64,000 bases of DNA. Origin: Streptomyces sp. MP131-18. Its GTDB lineage: Bacteria; Actinomycetota; Actinomycetes; Streptomycetales; Streptomycetaceae. The DNA lies in contig NZ_LZNS01000001.1 in NCBI RefSeq assembly GCF_001984575.1, forward strand, positions 5,965,464 through 6,029,463, written 5' to 3'. Positions 49,764 to 58,828 of the stretch are shown here, one piece after another. A model generated the notes under the pieces. The model searched no databases and was not told the origin of the DNA. It saw only the letters and a list, made by a program, of their open reading frames with translations. Each line of letters begins with the position of its first letter. Position 1 is the first letter of the stretch. Made by a program: the position numbers and the translations under genes.

Positions 49764-50342
49764 ATGAAAATTCTCGCGACGGGCGCGGCCGCCATGGCGG
49801 CGGTGCTCGCCACGGCGGGCGCCGCGGTGGCCGCTGCCGGACAGGGCGATGTGCTGCTGTACGACGCCGGGCGCTTCGCCCCGGTGGGCGAGGCGGGCGG
49901 CGAGGTGCCGAAGGCGGTGACCTACGACGAGGAGCTGGTGCCGGCCGGTTCCACGATCCACGTCGCCCAGGCCATCAGGGGTGAGGCCATGCAGATCGAG
50001 GTTGCCGCGCTCGGCCTGGTGCCCGGCCACACCTACGGCACCCACGTGCACACCGAACCGTGCGGTGCCGACCCGGCCGACGCGGGCGGCCACTACCAGG
50101 ACCAGCCGGGCGTGGTCGACGCGCGGAACGAGGTCTGGCTGGACTTCACGGTCGACGCGCAGGGCGTGGGCAAGGCGGAGGTCGGCAAGAACTGGCTGTT
50201 CCGCACGGGCGGCGCGGGCTCGGTGGTGCTGCACGAGCGCGCCACGTCCGAGGGCCACGACGAGCACCCGCCGGGCGACGCGGGCGGCCGGGTGGCGTGC
50301 TTCACCCTCCCGTTCGCCGGCGAGGACGCGGCCGCCCGCTGA
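49764..50342 (+). CDS. Secreted Cu/Zn superoxide dismutase-like protein
   Basis: 192 aa, AAGGAG before the ATG. Signal peptide MKILATGAAAMAAVLATAGAA (shown first 21 as: MKILATG... AGAAVAAAG cleavage). Metal site: GTHVHTEPC (two Cu ligands and the disulfide Cys), GGHYQD (bridging-type His), and the C-terminal PPGDAGGRVACF with the active-site Arg and second Cys. The zinc-binding segment is shortened (SEGHDEHPPG), so activity is likely but metal content may differ. Detoxifies extracellular superoxide. Confidence 0.8.
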   Translation: MKILATGAAAMAAVLATAGAAVAAAGQGDVLLYDAGRFAPVGEAGGEVPKAVTYDEELVPAGSTIHVAQAIRGEAMQIEVAALGLVPGHTYGTHVHTEPCGADPADAGGHYQDQPGVVDARNEVWLDFTVDAQGVGKAEVGKNWLFRTGGAGSVVLHERATSEGHDEHPPGDAGGRVACFTLPFAGEDAAAR

Positions 50343-50498
50343 GACGGCGGCGGCGCCACGGCCCCTTCCCGCCCGGCCCACCCGGGCGGGAACCCGCCCG
50401 GCGCGCAACGCCGTTCACACCTGTGCGCCCCCCGGTGAACGGTCGCCGGTGAACGGCCGTCGGCGGGCGGTCAGGGGCAGGCGGTCAGCGGCGGACGA

Positions 50499-51188
50499 TC
50501 ACGGGCTGACGGTGAGGCGGATGAGGCCGTCGGCCGGGGGGAAGCCCTCGGGGCGTGCCCGGGGGGCCGCCTCGACCCGCACCTGCTCCAGGGTGGCGGC
50601 GTAGGCGGTGGGGGCGAGCGCCGCGGCCCGCGGGCCGACGCCGATCACGCGCATCCCCGCGGCGCGGGCCGCGGCGATGCCCGCGGCGGAGTCCTCGAAG
50701 ACGAGGCAGTCGGCCGGGTCCACGCCGAGCTCGGCGGCGCCCTTGAGGAAGCCCTCCGGGTCCGGCTTGCTCGCGCTGACCGACTCGGCGGTGATCCGCA
50801 CGTCCGGCATCCGCAGCCCGGCCGCCGCCATGCGCGCGTCGGACAGGGCGGTGTCCGCGGAGGTGACCAGCGCGTGCGGGGCCGCGGCGATGGCCGCGAG
50901 GAAGTCCTGGGCGCCGGGGATGGGCACGACGCCCTCGGTGTCGGCGGTCTCCCGGGCCAGCAGCCGGGCGGCGTCCGCCCGGTGCTCCGCCATCGGCCGC
51001 TCGGGCAGCAGCTCGGCCATGGTGGCGTACGCCTGCCGTCCGTGCATGATCGCGAAGACGCGGGCCGGGTCGACGTCCCGCGCCTCGGCCCACGACCGCC
51101 AGACGCGTTCGACGACCGCGTCGGAGTCGAGCAGGGTGCCGTCCATGTCGAGGAGGAGTGCGCGGGCCGTCAGGGTGAGGGGCGACAT
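50499..51188 (-). CDS. HAD-IA phosphatase (beta-phosphoglucomutase/glycolate phosphatase-like)
   Basis: 229 aa; ATG 51188 with AGGAG ten bases upstream. HAD motifs: LLDMDGTLLDSD (I), LVTSADTA (II), SKPDPEGFLK (III), VFEDSAAGIAAAR (IV). A C1-type helical cap (VWRSWAEARDVDP) suggests a small sugar phosphate substrate, for instance 2-deoxyglucose-6-phosphate or glycerol-type phosphatases. A single-gene unit between SOD and the MFS transporter. Confidence 0.85.
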   Translation of the reverse strand: MSPLTLTARALLLDMDGTLLDSDAVVERVWRSWAEARDVDPARVFAIMHGRQAYATMAELLPERPMAEHRADAARLLARETADTEGVVPIPGAQDFLAAIAAAPHALVTSADTALSDARMAAAGLRMPDVRITAESVSASKPDPEGFLKGAAELGVDPADCLVFEDSAAGIAAARAAGMRVIGVGPRAAALAPTAYAATLEQVRVEAAPRARPEGFPPADGLIRLTVSP

Positions 51189-51363
51189 CGGTGGCAGGCT
51201 CCTGGGGCGATGCGGGCGGACGGGAAGCCAGTGGCCCCGCCCGTTTACGGTCGGGGAAGCGGGCGGAACCACTTTGTTTTTCAACGGTACAAAACCGGGG
51301 GCGGGTTGCGCCACCCCCCACCGGCATCCGGAACGAAAGCGTCGCCGCGCGTTCGACCCCGGT

Positions 51364-53370
51364 TCACGTCGGGCCGCCCCGCGGCCACTCGGCCCGTGAG
51401 CCGCCCAGCTCCCGGCTGAGGTCGTGCACCAGCTCGGCCAGATCCCGCGGCCGGTCCGGGCCCCACCAGTCGCCGAGCAGCTCGCCCAGCGCGTTCTCCC
51501 GCGCCTCGGCCAGCCGGTCCGCCACGCGGCGGCCCGCGTCCGTGAGTACCAGCGACAGGCCCTGCCGCACGGCGAGCCCGCGTTCCTCCACCTGCCGCGC
51601 GGCCGCCGTCACGACGTCGAGCGGCACCGCGGCCCGGTCCGCGAGCAGCCCCGGCTCCGCCGAGCCGTCCCGCGCCATGCGCAGCAGCAGCCAGCACGCG
51701 GCCGGCAGCAGGTCCACGCCGGCCGCCGCGGCGATCCGCCGGTACATGTCGCGCCGCCCGGCGCGCGAGCCGAGCGCGGACAGCGCGCGGGCGCACTCCT
51801 CGCGGGACGAACGCTGAACGGGGCTCGGCGGCACCGCCTCGCCGAGGTCGGGGGCGTGGACGCTTTCGCGCAACGGGTCCTCGCGCAGCAGCCAGGCCAG
51901 CACGTGGGCGAGCACGACCACCGGGACCGCGTACAGGAACACGGCGGTGATGGCGTCCGCATAGGCGCCGAGCGCCGCCGCGCGGGCGGCGGCGGGCAGG
52001 GCGCCCAGGCCCTCCGGGTCGTGCAGCAGCGACTCGACCGTCACGCCCGCGGGCAGTTCCGCGCCGCCCAGCGCGTCGTGCAGACCGTCCCGCAGGCGGC
52101 CGGTGAACACCGTGCCGAGCACCGCCACGCCGAAGGCCGCGCCGATGGAGCGGAAGAACGTCACCCCCGACGTCGCCACGCCCAGGTCGCCGTAGGGCAC
52201 CGCGTTCTGCACGGCCAGCACCAGCACCTGGAGCACCATGCCGATGCCCATGCCGAACACGGCGAAGCAGACGCCCATCTCCAGGTTGCCGCTGTCGCGG
52301 TCGAGGGTGTGCAGGAGCACCAGGCCGACGGCGGTGACGGCCGTGCCGAGCACGGGGAAGACCTTCCACCGGCCGGTGCGGCTGATCAGCTGCCCGGAGA
52401 GGGTCGAGGTCAGCAGCAGCCCGAGCACCATCGGCAGCAGGTGCACGCCGGAGAGGGTGGGCGAGATGCCGTGCACCACCTGGAGGAAGGTGGGCAGGTA
52501 GGTCATGCCGCCGAACAGCGCGAAGCCGACGACGAAGGCGATGGCGCAGGACAGCGTGAACGTCCGGTTGCGGAAGAGGGCCGGCGGCAGCACCGGTTCT
52601 GCGGCGCGGCGTTCCACCCGCACGAACGCGGCCAGGCACACCGCCGCCGGCACGGCCAGGGCGGCGATCTGCCACGAGCCCCAGTCCCAGGTGGTGCCGC
52701 CGAGCGAGGCGATGACGACGAAGGCCCCGGCGGCCGCGGCGATGAGGAGCGAGCCCGCGTAGTCGATCACGTGCCGCTCCCGGCGGGCCGGGAGGTGCAG
52801 GACGGCCGCGATCACCGCCAGCGCCACGCCGCCCACGGGCACGTTGACGTAGAACACCCAGCGCCAGCCGAGGTGGTCCACGAACAGCCCGCCGAGCAGC
52901 GGCCCCAGCACGCTGGTGGCGCCGAAGACGGCGCCGAACAGGCCCTGGTACCGGCCGCGTTCGCGAGGCGGCACCAGGTCGCCGACGATGGCCATGGAGA
53001 GCACGATCAGCCCGCCGCCGCCGAGCCCCTGGAGGAACCTGAAGGCGATCAGCTCGGGCATGTTCCGCGCGAGACCGCACAGCACGGACCCGGCCAGGAA
53101 GATCACCACGGCCGTCTGGAACAGCCTCTTCCGGCCGTATTGGTCGCCGAGCTTCCCCCAGAGCGGTGTGCCTGCCGTGGCGGCCAGCAGATAGGCGGTG
53201 ACGACCCACGAGAGGTGGTCGAGGCCGCCGAGATCACCCACGATCGTCGGCAGCGCGGTGGCGACGATCGTCTGGTCGAGCGCGGCCAGGAAAAGGCCGA
53301 GCAGCAGGGCACTCATCGACAGCCACAGGGTGCCGCGGGACTGCCGGGCGGGCGGGGGCCGCACGGTCAT
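51364..53370 (-). CDS. MFS drug-efflux transporter (DHA2, 14 TM) with C-terminal winged-helix-like domain
   Basis: 668 aa, GAGGAGG before the ATG. Residues 1-500: 14 hydrophobic helices of the drug:H+ antiporter-2 group (motif LDQTIVATALPTI, motif A GKLGDQYGRKR, motif C-like SVLGPLLGGLFVDHLGW). Residues about 530-668 are a soluble helical domain: LPAACWLLLRMARDGSAEP, VVTAAARQVEERGLAVR and LSLVLTDAGRRVADRL, resembling the fold of MarR regulators. A cytoplasmic ligand sensor fused to a pump is plausible. Exports antibiotic or dye; substrate unknown. Confidence 0.88.
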   Translation of the reverse strand: MTVRPPPARQSRGTLWLSMSALLLGLFLAALDQTIVATALPTIVGDLGGLDHLSWVVTAYLLAATAGTPLWGKLGDQYGRKRLFQTAVVIFLAGSVLCGLARNMPELIAFRFLQGLGGGGLIVLSMAIVGDLVPPRERGRYQGLFGAVFGATSVLGPLLGGLFVDHLGWRWVFYVNVPVGGVALAVIAAVLHLPARRERHVIDYAGSLLIAAAAGAFVVIASLGGTTWDWGSWQIAALAVPAAVCLAAFVRVERRAAEPVLPPALFRNRTFTLSCAIAFVVGFALFGGMTYLPTFLQVVHGISPTLSGVHLLPMVLGLLLTSTLSGQLISRTGRWKVFPVLGTAVTAVGLVLLHTLDRDSGNLEMGVCFAVFGMGIGMVLQVLVLAVQNAVPYGDLGVATSGVTFFRSIGAAFGVAVLGTVFTGRLRDGLHDALGGAELPAGVTVESLLHDPEGLGALPAAARAAALGAYADAITAVFLYAVPVVVLAHVLAWLLREDPLRESVHAPDLGEAVPPSPVQRSSREECARALSALGSRAGRRDMYRRIAAAAGVDLLPAACWLLLRMARDGSAEPGLLADRAAVPLDVVTAAARQVEERGLAVRQGLSLVLTDAGRRVADRLAEARENALGELLGDWWGPDRPRDLAELVHDLSRELGGSRAEWPRGGPT

Positions 53371-53579
53371 GGGCGCCTCCTCGCGCTCGTCGCGGGCGCC
53401 GGCCCGGTGCCGGCGCCGCACCGCTGTCACGCGGGTGTCCGGCGCACACGTGGTCTGCACGTGCAGCGTTGAGGCCATTTTGTCCGGAATCTGCGTGTCC
53501 GGCTTGTTGAGCGACTCCCCGGCCACCCCCACCCGGGTGGTGCATAATCGCTGCCAATCGACCGGGAGGGGAGCGCGCG
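53371..53579. promoter_or_regulatory. Divergent promoter region, MFS / peptidoglycan-binding gene
   Basis: 209 bp. Three copies of TGTCCGG (near 53438, 53480, 53495) may be a repeated operator. CATAAT at 53543-53548 is a -10 candidate for the plus-strand gene, whose GGAGGGGAG ribosome site is at 53564-53572. Confidence 0.4.
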
Positions 53580-54479
53580 ATGACCGACCGGGCCGAGTGT
53601 CTGATATGCGGTCGGCCCTCGCTGTCCACCGGAGAGCCGGACTGCCGGTGCTGGACGCACTCCCTCTCCCACCCGGTCGACCCCCCGCAGCACGGCCCCG
53701 ATCCGGCCGACGTCGCGCTGTTCCCCCTCGACCCGTCCGGCCCGCCCGGCCCGCCGGCCCCCGCCGCCGCGCCGCCGCCGCGGGACGCGGATTCCGTGGT
53801 CGTGCACGGCTCGCACCGCCCGCCCGCCTCCCACCGCAAGCCGCGGGAACGCCACCGCATCGCCGTGGCGGCCGGCGGGGCCGTCGCCGCGGTCGTCGGC
53901 TGCACCGCGCTCGCCGCCTCGCTGCTCGGCGGCAACGGGCGCCACGAACAGGTCCTCGACACCGACGGCACCGGGCCGAGCGTCGCCCTGCCGGACGGCC
54001 AGGAGGTCCTGCCCGACCGCGGGGAGCCGCCGCCCGAGCCGGAAGGGGACACCCCGCGGCCGGGGCCCACCCCGGAGACCGAAGGGACCGAACGGCCGGA
54101 CACCGGGGAACCGGAGCCCGACCCCTCGCCCACGACCGGCGGCCCCGACCCCACCCCCACCGACGAGCCGGAGCCCACCGGCCCCCCGGCCACGCCGGAC
54201 CCGCCGCCCACCACGCCCGCACCCACGACCCCACCGCCGCAGGAGGAGGTGGACCCGGTACTCGACGCGGGCGACGAAGGCCCCGAGGTCGCCGAGCTCC
54301 AGCTGCGGCTGCGCCAGCTCAACTGGGTCTACAACGGCGAGGCCCACGGCCGTTACGACGAGGAGACCAGGGCCGCCGTCGCCCGCTTCCAGTCGGCCTA
54401 CGGCGTGCAGGGCGACCCGGAGGGCGTCTACGGCCCCCACACCCGGCAGGCGCTGGAGCAGCACACCACCGCGCCCTGA
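53580..54479 (+). CDS. Single-pass membrane protein with peptidoglycan-binding domain
   Basis: 299 aa. An N-terminal cysteine cluster (ECLICGRPS, DCRCWTH) that could hold zinc sits on the cytosolic side. A transmembrane helix follows (AVAAGGAVAAVVGCTALAASLL, about residues 94-115), then a 100-residue Pro/Glu/Thr-rich linker across the wall, and a C-terminal PG_binding_1 domain (VAELQLRLRQLNWVYNGEAHGRYDEETRAAVARFQ). Common Streptomyces design; likely cell-wall attached, with a sensing or anchoring role. Confidence 0.85.
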   Translation: MTDRAECLICGRPSLSTGEPDCRCWTHSLSHPVDPPQHGPDPADVALFPLDPSGPPGPPAPAAAPPPRDADSVVVHGSHRPPASHRKPRERHRIAVAAGGAVAAVVGCTALAASLLGGNGRHEQVLDTDGTGPSVALPDGQEVLPDRGEPPPEPEGDTPRPGPTPETEGTERPDTGEPEPDPSPTTGGPDPTPTDEPEPTGPPATPDPPPTTPAPTTPPPQEEVDPVLDAGDEGPEVAELQLRLRQLNWVYNGEAHGRYDEETRAAVARFQSAYGVQGDPEGVYGPHTRQALEQHTTAP

Positions 54480-54489
54480 CGCGCCGCCC

Positions 54490-55329
54490 TCACTCGAAGC
54501 GGACCGGCTCCTCGAACGCCGCCCGCCGCGTGGCCCGGCGCAGTGCCCGCAGCACGCTCCCGCCGCAGACCAGGATCAGCACCACGGTCAGCAGCGCGCG
54601 CGGCACGTCCCAGCCCAGCGACGTCGTCGCCACGTAGGCCGCGTAACGGGCCAGGTTGTCCGGCAGCGGATCGCCGGGAACGAAGGAGATGCCGCTGCTC
54701 ATGCCCGCCAGGTACGGCCAGCCCTGGAGGTTCATCACCAGCCCGTAGGCCAGCGACGACACCGCGCCGTACGCGGCCAGCAGCGCCAGCTCGCCCCGGC
54801 CGCGGAGGCTGTGCGGCCCCGGCAGCAGCCCGGCGCCCATCGTCAGCCAGCCCATCGACAGCATCTGGAACGGCATCCACGGGCCGACGCCACCGGTCAG
54901 CAGCGCCGAGGCGAACATCGACACCGCACCGAGGACGAAGCCGAAGCCGGGGCCGAGCACCCGGCCGGACAGGACCATGAGGAAGAACATCGGCTGGAGC
55001 CCGGCGGTGCCCGCGCCCAGCGGGCGCAGCGCGGCCCCGGCCGCGGCCAGCACCCCCAGCATTGCCACGGCCTTCGCGTCGAGACCGGTGTCGGCGACGG
55101 TGGCGACCGCGACGGCCAGCAGCAGCGGCAGCATCAGCGCGAACAGCCAGGGCGCGTCGCCGGAGTGGGCGAGCCCGGAGCCCGAATCGGCCAGCAGCGG
55201 CCAGCCGAACGCGGCCACCCCGGCCGCGGACACCAGCGCCAGCGCGGCGGCCGACCGCGGCCCGAGCCGCACCGCCGCCGGCCGCCGCGCCACGGGCCGC
55301 CGCGCCGGCCGTTCCCGCGGCCCGTTCAT
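54490..55329 (-). CDS. ECF transporter substrate-binding S component
   Basis: 279 aa; ATG overlaps the ATPase stop (ATGA at 55326-55329). Six hydrophobic segments with the conserved S-component stretch MFFLMVLSGRVLGPGFGFVLGAVSMFASALLTGGVGPWMPFQM and LGWLTMGAGLLPG. S components bind the vitamin with nanomolar affinity and dock to the T/A module. Last gene of the operon headed by a cobalamin riboswitch, so the expected ligand is cobalamin or another corrinoid (CbrT-like role). Confidence 0.85.
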   Translation of the reverse strand: MNGPRERPARRPVARRPAAVRLGPRSAAALALVSAAGVAAFGWPLLADSGSGLAHSGDAPWLFALMLPLLLAVAVATVADTGLDAKAVAMLGVLAAAGAALRPLGAGTAGLQPMFFLMVLSGRVLGPGFGFVLGAVSMFASALLTGGVGPWMPFQMLSMGWLTMGAGLLPGPHSLRGRGELALLAAYGAVSSLAYGLVMNLQGWPYLAGMSSGISFVPGDPLPDNLARYAAYVATTSLGWDVPRALLTVVLILVCGGSVLRALRRATRRAAFEEPVRFE

Positions 55330-56975
55330 GCCGTGCCCCCGCGCCCGTTCAGCGCGGCCCGCACCTGGGGCACGGTCAGCCACGGCTGCGGCGCGAGCAC
55401 CTTGGCGACCTGCGGCGCGAAGGCGGGGGAGGCGACCACGACCTCCGCGGTGGGGCCGTCCGCGACGACCTCGCCGTCCGCCAGCACGACCGTGCGGTGG
55501 GCCAGCTCGGCGGCCAGCTCCACATCGTGCGTGGCGAGCACCACGCAGTGCCCGCGGCCGGCCAGTGCGCGCAGCACGTCCACCAGGCGCGCCTTGGCGG
55601 CGTAGTCCAGGCCGCGCGTCGGCTCGTCGAGCAGCAGCACCGGCGGCGCCGCGGCCAGCACCACGGCGAGCGCGAGCACCAGCCGCTGCCCCTCGGACAG
55701 GTCCCTGGGATGAACGGCGTCCCGCACCTCGGGCAGCAGCCGCGTCACCAGCGCGCGGCAGGTGCCGGGTGCGGCCCCCGCGTCGTCGTCGGCCGCCGCG
55801 CACTCGGCGGCGACGGTCTCCGCGAACAGCAGGTCCCGTGGGTCCTGCGGGACGAGCCCGGCATGCCGCAGCAGCCGTCCCGGCGCGGTGCGGTGCGGAA
55901 CGACCGGCGCCGCGCCGCCGTCCGCCCCGGCCAGCTCGACGGAGCCGGCGGCCGGCGGGTGCATGCCGACGAGCGTGCGCAGCAGCGTGGACTTGCCCGC
56001 GCCGTTCCGGCCCATCAGGGCCACCGTCTCGCCGGGGCGCACCGACAGGTCCACGCCGCGCAGCACTTCGGCGCGCCCCCGGCGTACGGCCAGGCGCCGG
56101 ACGGTGAGCAGCGGCGCCTGACGCGTGGGCGCGGGCGCGGGCGGCGGCGTGTGCGCCGTCAGCTCCTCCCGCAGGCCCGCGGCCCGGCGGCGGGCGTCCC
56201 GGACGGACAGCGGCAGCGGGTCCCAGCCGGCCAGCCTGCCCAGCGCGACGACCGGCGGGTGGACGGGGGAGCGGGCCATGACGGCGGCGGGCTCGCCCAG
56301 CACGGGCGCGGCGCCGGGCGCGGGGAGCAGCAGGATGCGGTCGGCGTGGTGCACGACGCGTTCCAGGCGGTGCTCGGCCATCAGCACGGTGGTGCCCAGG
56401 TCGTGCACAAGACGCTGGAGCACCGCGAGTACCTCCTCGGCCGCCGCCGGGTCCAGGGCGGAGGTCGGCTCGTCCAGGACCAGCACGCGCGGGTGCGTGG
56501 TGAGGACGGAGCCGATGGCGACGCGCTGCTGCTGCCCGCCGGACAGCGTCGCGATGGGCCGGTCGCGCAGGTCGGCGAGGCCGAGCAGGTCGAGGGTCTC
56601 CTCGACGCGGCGCCGCATCGTGTCCTGCGGCAGGCCGAGCGACTCCATGCCGTAGGCGAGTTCGTCCTCGACGGTGTCGGTGACGAAGTGGGCCAGCGGG
56701 TCCTGGCCGACCGTTCCGACGACGTCGGCCAGGTCACGCGGCCGGCTGTGCCGGGTGTCGCGCCCGGCGACGGTGACCCGGCCGCGCAGCGTGCCGCCGG
56801 TGAAGTGCGGAACGAGGCCGGAGACCGTGCCGAGCAGGGTCGACTTGCCGGCCCCCGAAGGGCCGACGACCAGGCACAGCTCCCCCTCGGGCACGGTCAG
56901 GTCCACCGGCCCGAGTACCGGGTCGGCGCCGTCGCCGTCCCCGTGGACGACGGAGACCTGGGTGAAACGGATCAT
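55326..56975 (-). CDS. ECF transporter fused dual ATPase (EcfA-EcfA')
   Basis: 549 aa with two complete ATPase cassettes. Cassette 1: Walker A VVGPSGAGKSTLL, signature LSGGQQQRVA, Walker B VLVLDEPTSALD. Cassette 2: Walker A MGRNGAGKSTLL, signature LSEGQRLVLAL (changed), Walker B VLLLDEPTRGLD. Between them is a proline-rich linker of about 25 residues. Powers the EcfT/S complex. The overlap with both neighbours means the transporter parts are made in step. Confidence 0.93.
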   Translation of the reverse strand: MIRFTQVSVVHGDGDGADPVLGPVDLTVPEGELCLVVGPSGAGKSTLLGTVSGLVPHFTGGTLRGRVTVAGRDTRHSRPRDLADVVGTVGQDPLAHFVTDTVEDELAYGMESLGLPQDTMRRRVEETLDLLGLADLRDRPIATLSGGQQQRVAIGSVLTTHPRVLVLDEPTSALDPAAAEEVLAVLQRLVHDLGTTVLMAEHRLERVVHHADRILLLPAPGAAPVLGEPAAVMARSPVHPPVVALGRLAGWDPLPLSVRDARRRAAGLREELTAHTPPPAPAPTRQAPLLTVRRLAVRRGRAEVLRGVDLSVRPGETVALMGRNGAGKSTLLRTLVGMHPPAAGSVELAGADGGAAPVVPHRTAPGRLLRHAGLVPQDPRDLLFAETVAAECAAADDDAGAAPGTCRALVTRLLPEVRDAVHPRDLSEGQRLVLALAVVLAAAPPVLLLDEPTRGLDYAAKARLVDVLRALAGRGHCVVLATHDVELAAELAHRTVVLADGEVVADGPTAEVVVASPAFAPQVAKVLAPQPWLTVPQVRAALNGRGGTA

Positions 56976-58117
56976 GCGGGGGCCTCCTTGGCGGCCGGCG
57001 CGGCGGGGCGTGCGGCGGGGCGCGGGGCGACGACGGCGGGCAGCAGCCCGAGCAGCACGGCCGCCGCGGCGCCCGGCGGGAAGGCCGGGGCCGTCAGCGG
57101 CACGGCCGGGGGGTTCAGCGCCAAGGGGTCCGCGGCCGAGGCCAGCCCGACGAGGACGGCGACGGCCGCGCCCGCGCCGGCGACCAGCCAGGCCCTGGCC
57201 CCGAACCGGTCAGGACGGTAGCGGGAGCGCGCGCTGCGCCGCCCGCCGAGCAGCAGCCCGCCGAGCGCCGCCAGCAGCCCGGCGGCCAGCAGCGGCAGGC
57301 CGAGCCCGGCGCCCTCCGCGGCCAGCAGCCCGTAGGACCCGGCGCACACGCCGAGCAGCCCGCCCAGCGTCAGCGCGGTGGTCGTGCGCCGCACGGCGCG
57401 CGGCACCTCGGCCGTGCGCCCGTAGCCGCGGGCGTCCATGGCCGCGGCGAGCGCCACCGAACGTTCCAGTGCGCCTTCGAGCACCGGGCGCGCCACTCCG
57501 AGGAGGGCGCGCACGCCCCGGTCGCGCCGCCCGCGCAGCCGCCTGGCATCCCGCAACCGCAGCAGGTCGGCCACCAGTTGGGGCGCGAACGTCATGGCCA
57601 CCACCACCGCGACGCCCGCCTCGTACAGCGCGCCCGGCAGGGACTTCAGCAGGCGGGCCGGGTTCGCCAGGGCGTTGGCCGCGCCCAGGCAGATCAGGAG
57701 CGTCGCAAGACGCAGCCCGTCGCAGGCCGCGAACATCACCGCCTCGCCGGTGACCCGGCCGCCGAGCCGCACGCTCTCCAGCCAGCCGGGCAGCGGCATC
57801 TCGGGCAGCGTGAACAGCAGCCGCGTGCCGCCGATCGGCGAGCCCAGCAGGACCGCGAACAGCACCCGCAGCACGACCACGAACGCGCCGAGCAGCAGGA
57901 AGAAGCGGAACGCGTGCGCCCACGGCGCGTCGGTGCGGCGCGCGGCGACGACGTAGCCGGCGACCGTGACGAGCAGCGCGAGCAGCAGCGGGTTCGTGGT
58001 GCGCGAGGCGGCGGCGGCCAGGCCGAGCGCCCACAGCCACCACGCGCCGGCGTGCAGCGCGTTGCTGCGCGTCGCCTGCGGCGCCGCGAGGCGCGCCAGT
58101 GGGCCGGGTGCGGGCAT
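56972..58117 (-). CDS. ECF transporter transmembrane component (EcfT)
   Basis: 381 aa, start at ATG 58117 (a GTG sits one codon upstream). CbiQ/EcfT family: hydrophobic helices and the coupling-helix motif pair of EcfT, seen as SVALAAAMDARGYGR (Ala-Arg-Gly box contacting the ATPase) with a further LADLLRLRDARRLRGRRDRG segment. The C-terminal 140 residues carry extra hydrophobic segments, longer than usual. Couples ATP hydrolysis to S-component movement. Confidence 0.9.
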   Translation of the reverse strand: MPAPGPLARLAAPQATRSNALHAGAWWLWALGLAAAASRTTNPLLLALLVTVAGYVVAARRTDAPWAHAFRFFLLLGAFVVVLRVLFAVLLGSPIGGTRLLFTLPEMPLPGWLESVRLGGRVTGEAVMFAACDGLRLATLLICLGAANALANPARLLKSLPGALYEAGVAVVVAMTFAPQLVADLLRLRDARRLRGRRDRGVRALLGVARPVLEGALERSVALAAAMDARGYGRTAEVPRAVRRTTTALTLGGLLGVCAGSYGLLAAEGAGLGLPLLAAGLLAALGGLLLGGRRSARSRYRPDRFGARAWLVAGAGAAVAVLVGLASAADPLALNPPAVPLTAPAFPPGAAAAVLLGLLPAVVAPRPAARPAAPAAKEAPA

Positions 58118-58129
58118 CACCGCGCGCGG

Positions 58130-58828
58130 TCAGGCACGGTGCCGCCGCGCCCGCAGGAGCGCGGCGGTGCCGAGCGCGGCCACCACCCCGACGCCCGCGA
58201 GCACCGCGACGCCCGAGCCGCCGCCGTCGTCGCCGTCCGCGTCGCCCCCTGCCTGCGTCTCGTCGTCCGCGCCGCCGCCCGGGCCGTCGGATATCTCGTC
58301 GGCGCAGCCGCGGGCCGGATAGCCCGCGATCGCGCACAGCAGGGCGTTCGCGTCGTAGCGCAGCGGCTCGGCGACCGCCGCCAGCGCCTCGGCGGCGGTG
58401 CCGCCGTCCGGCAGCGGCGCGCACTCGGCGCGCCGCTCCGGCGGCGCGGCGCCGCCGGGCGCGTCCCTGGCCGTGCCGAAGTCCAGGACCAGCGCGACCC
58501 GTTCGCCCTCGCCGGCGTCCCCCGGGCCGCAGGCCGCCGCGAAGTCACCCGCGCCGCGTGGCGCCGAGGCGTCCGCGGTGCCGGTGCTCTCGGCGAACCT
58601 GAAGCCCAGCACGTCGCCGTGGCCCGGCCGCAGGGTCCCGGGACCCTGCACGGCGTAGGACCACCGTTCCTCCGCGGTGTCCCACGTCCAGAACGACCAG
58701 TACCGGTACCGGTCGTCGTCCGCCGCCGCGGGCGCCGCGCCCGCGGGCACGAGCAGCCCGCCGAGCGCGGCGGAACCGAAGAGGAGCAGGGCCGCCCGCG
58801 CGCGGCGGCGCGGGGCGCCGCGGCTCAT
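58130..58828 (-). CDS. Membrane-anchored extracellular DUF4430-like (transcobalamin beta-domain-like) protein, SCO2322 family
   Basis: 232 aa, overlapping the toroid gene's stop (ATGA). Signal peptide (arginine-rich start, LLLFGSAALGGLLVPAGAA). The beta domain has aromatic strands YWSFWTWD, WSYAVQGPGTLRPGHGDVLGFRFA: the W-x-Y ... G ... GDVxxF pattern resembles DUF4430, the domain that closes over B12 in animal transcobalamin. A possible disulfide uses AACGPGD and RAECAPL. Two more cysteines are in LCAIAGYPARGCADE. It ends with a Gly/Asp-rich linker and one TM helix plus basic tail, so it displays outside the membrane. Confidence 0.75.
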   Translation of the reverse strand: MSRGAPRRRARAALLLFGSAALGGLLVPAGAAPAAADDDRYRYWSFWTWDTAEERWSYAVQGPGTLRPGHGDVLGFRFAESTGTADASAPRGAGDFAAACGPGDAGEGERVALVLDFGTARDAPGGAAPPERRAECAPLPDGGTAAEALAAVAEPLRYDANALLCAIAGYPARGCADEISDGPGGGADDETQAGGDADGDDGGGSGVAVLAGVGVVAALGTAALLRARRHRA

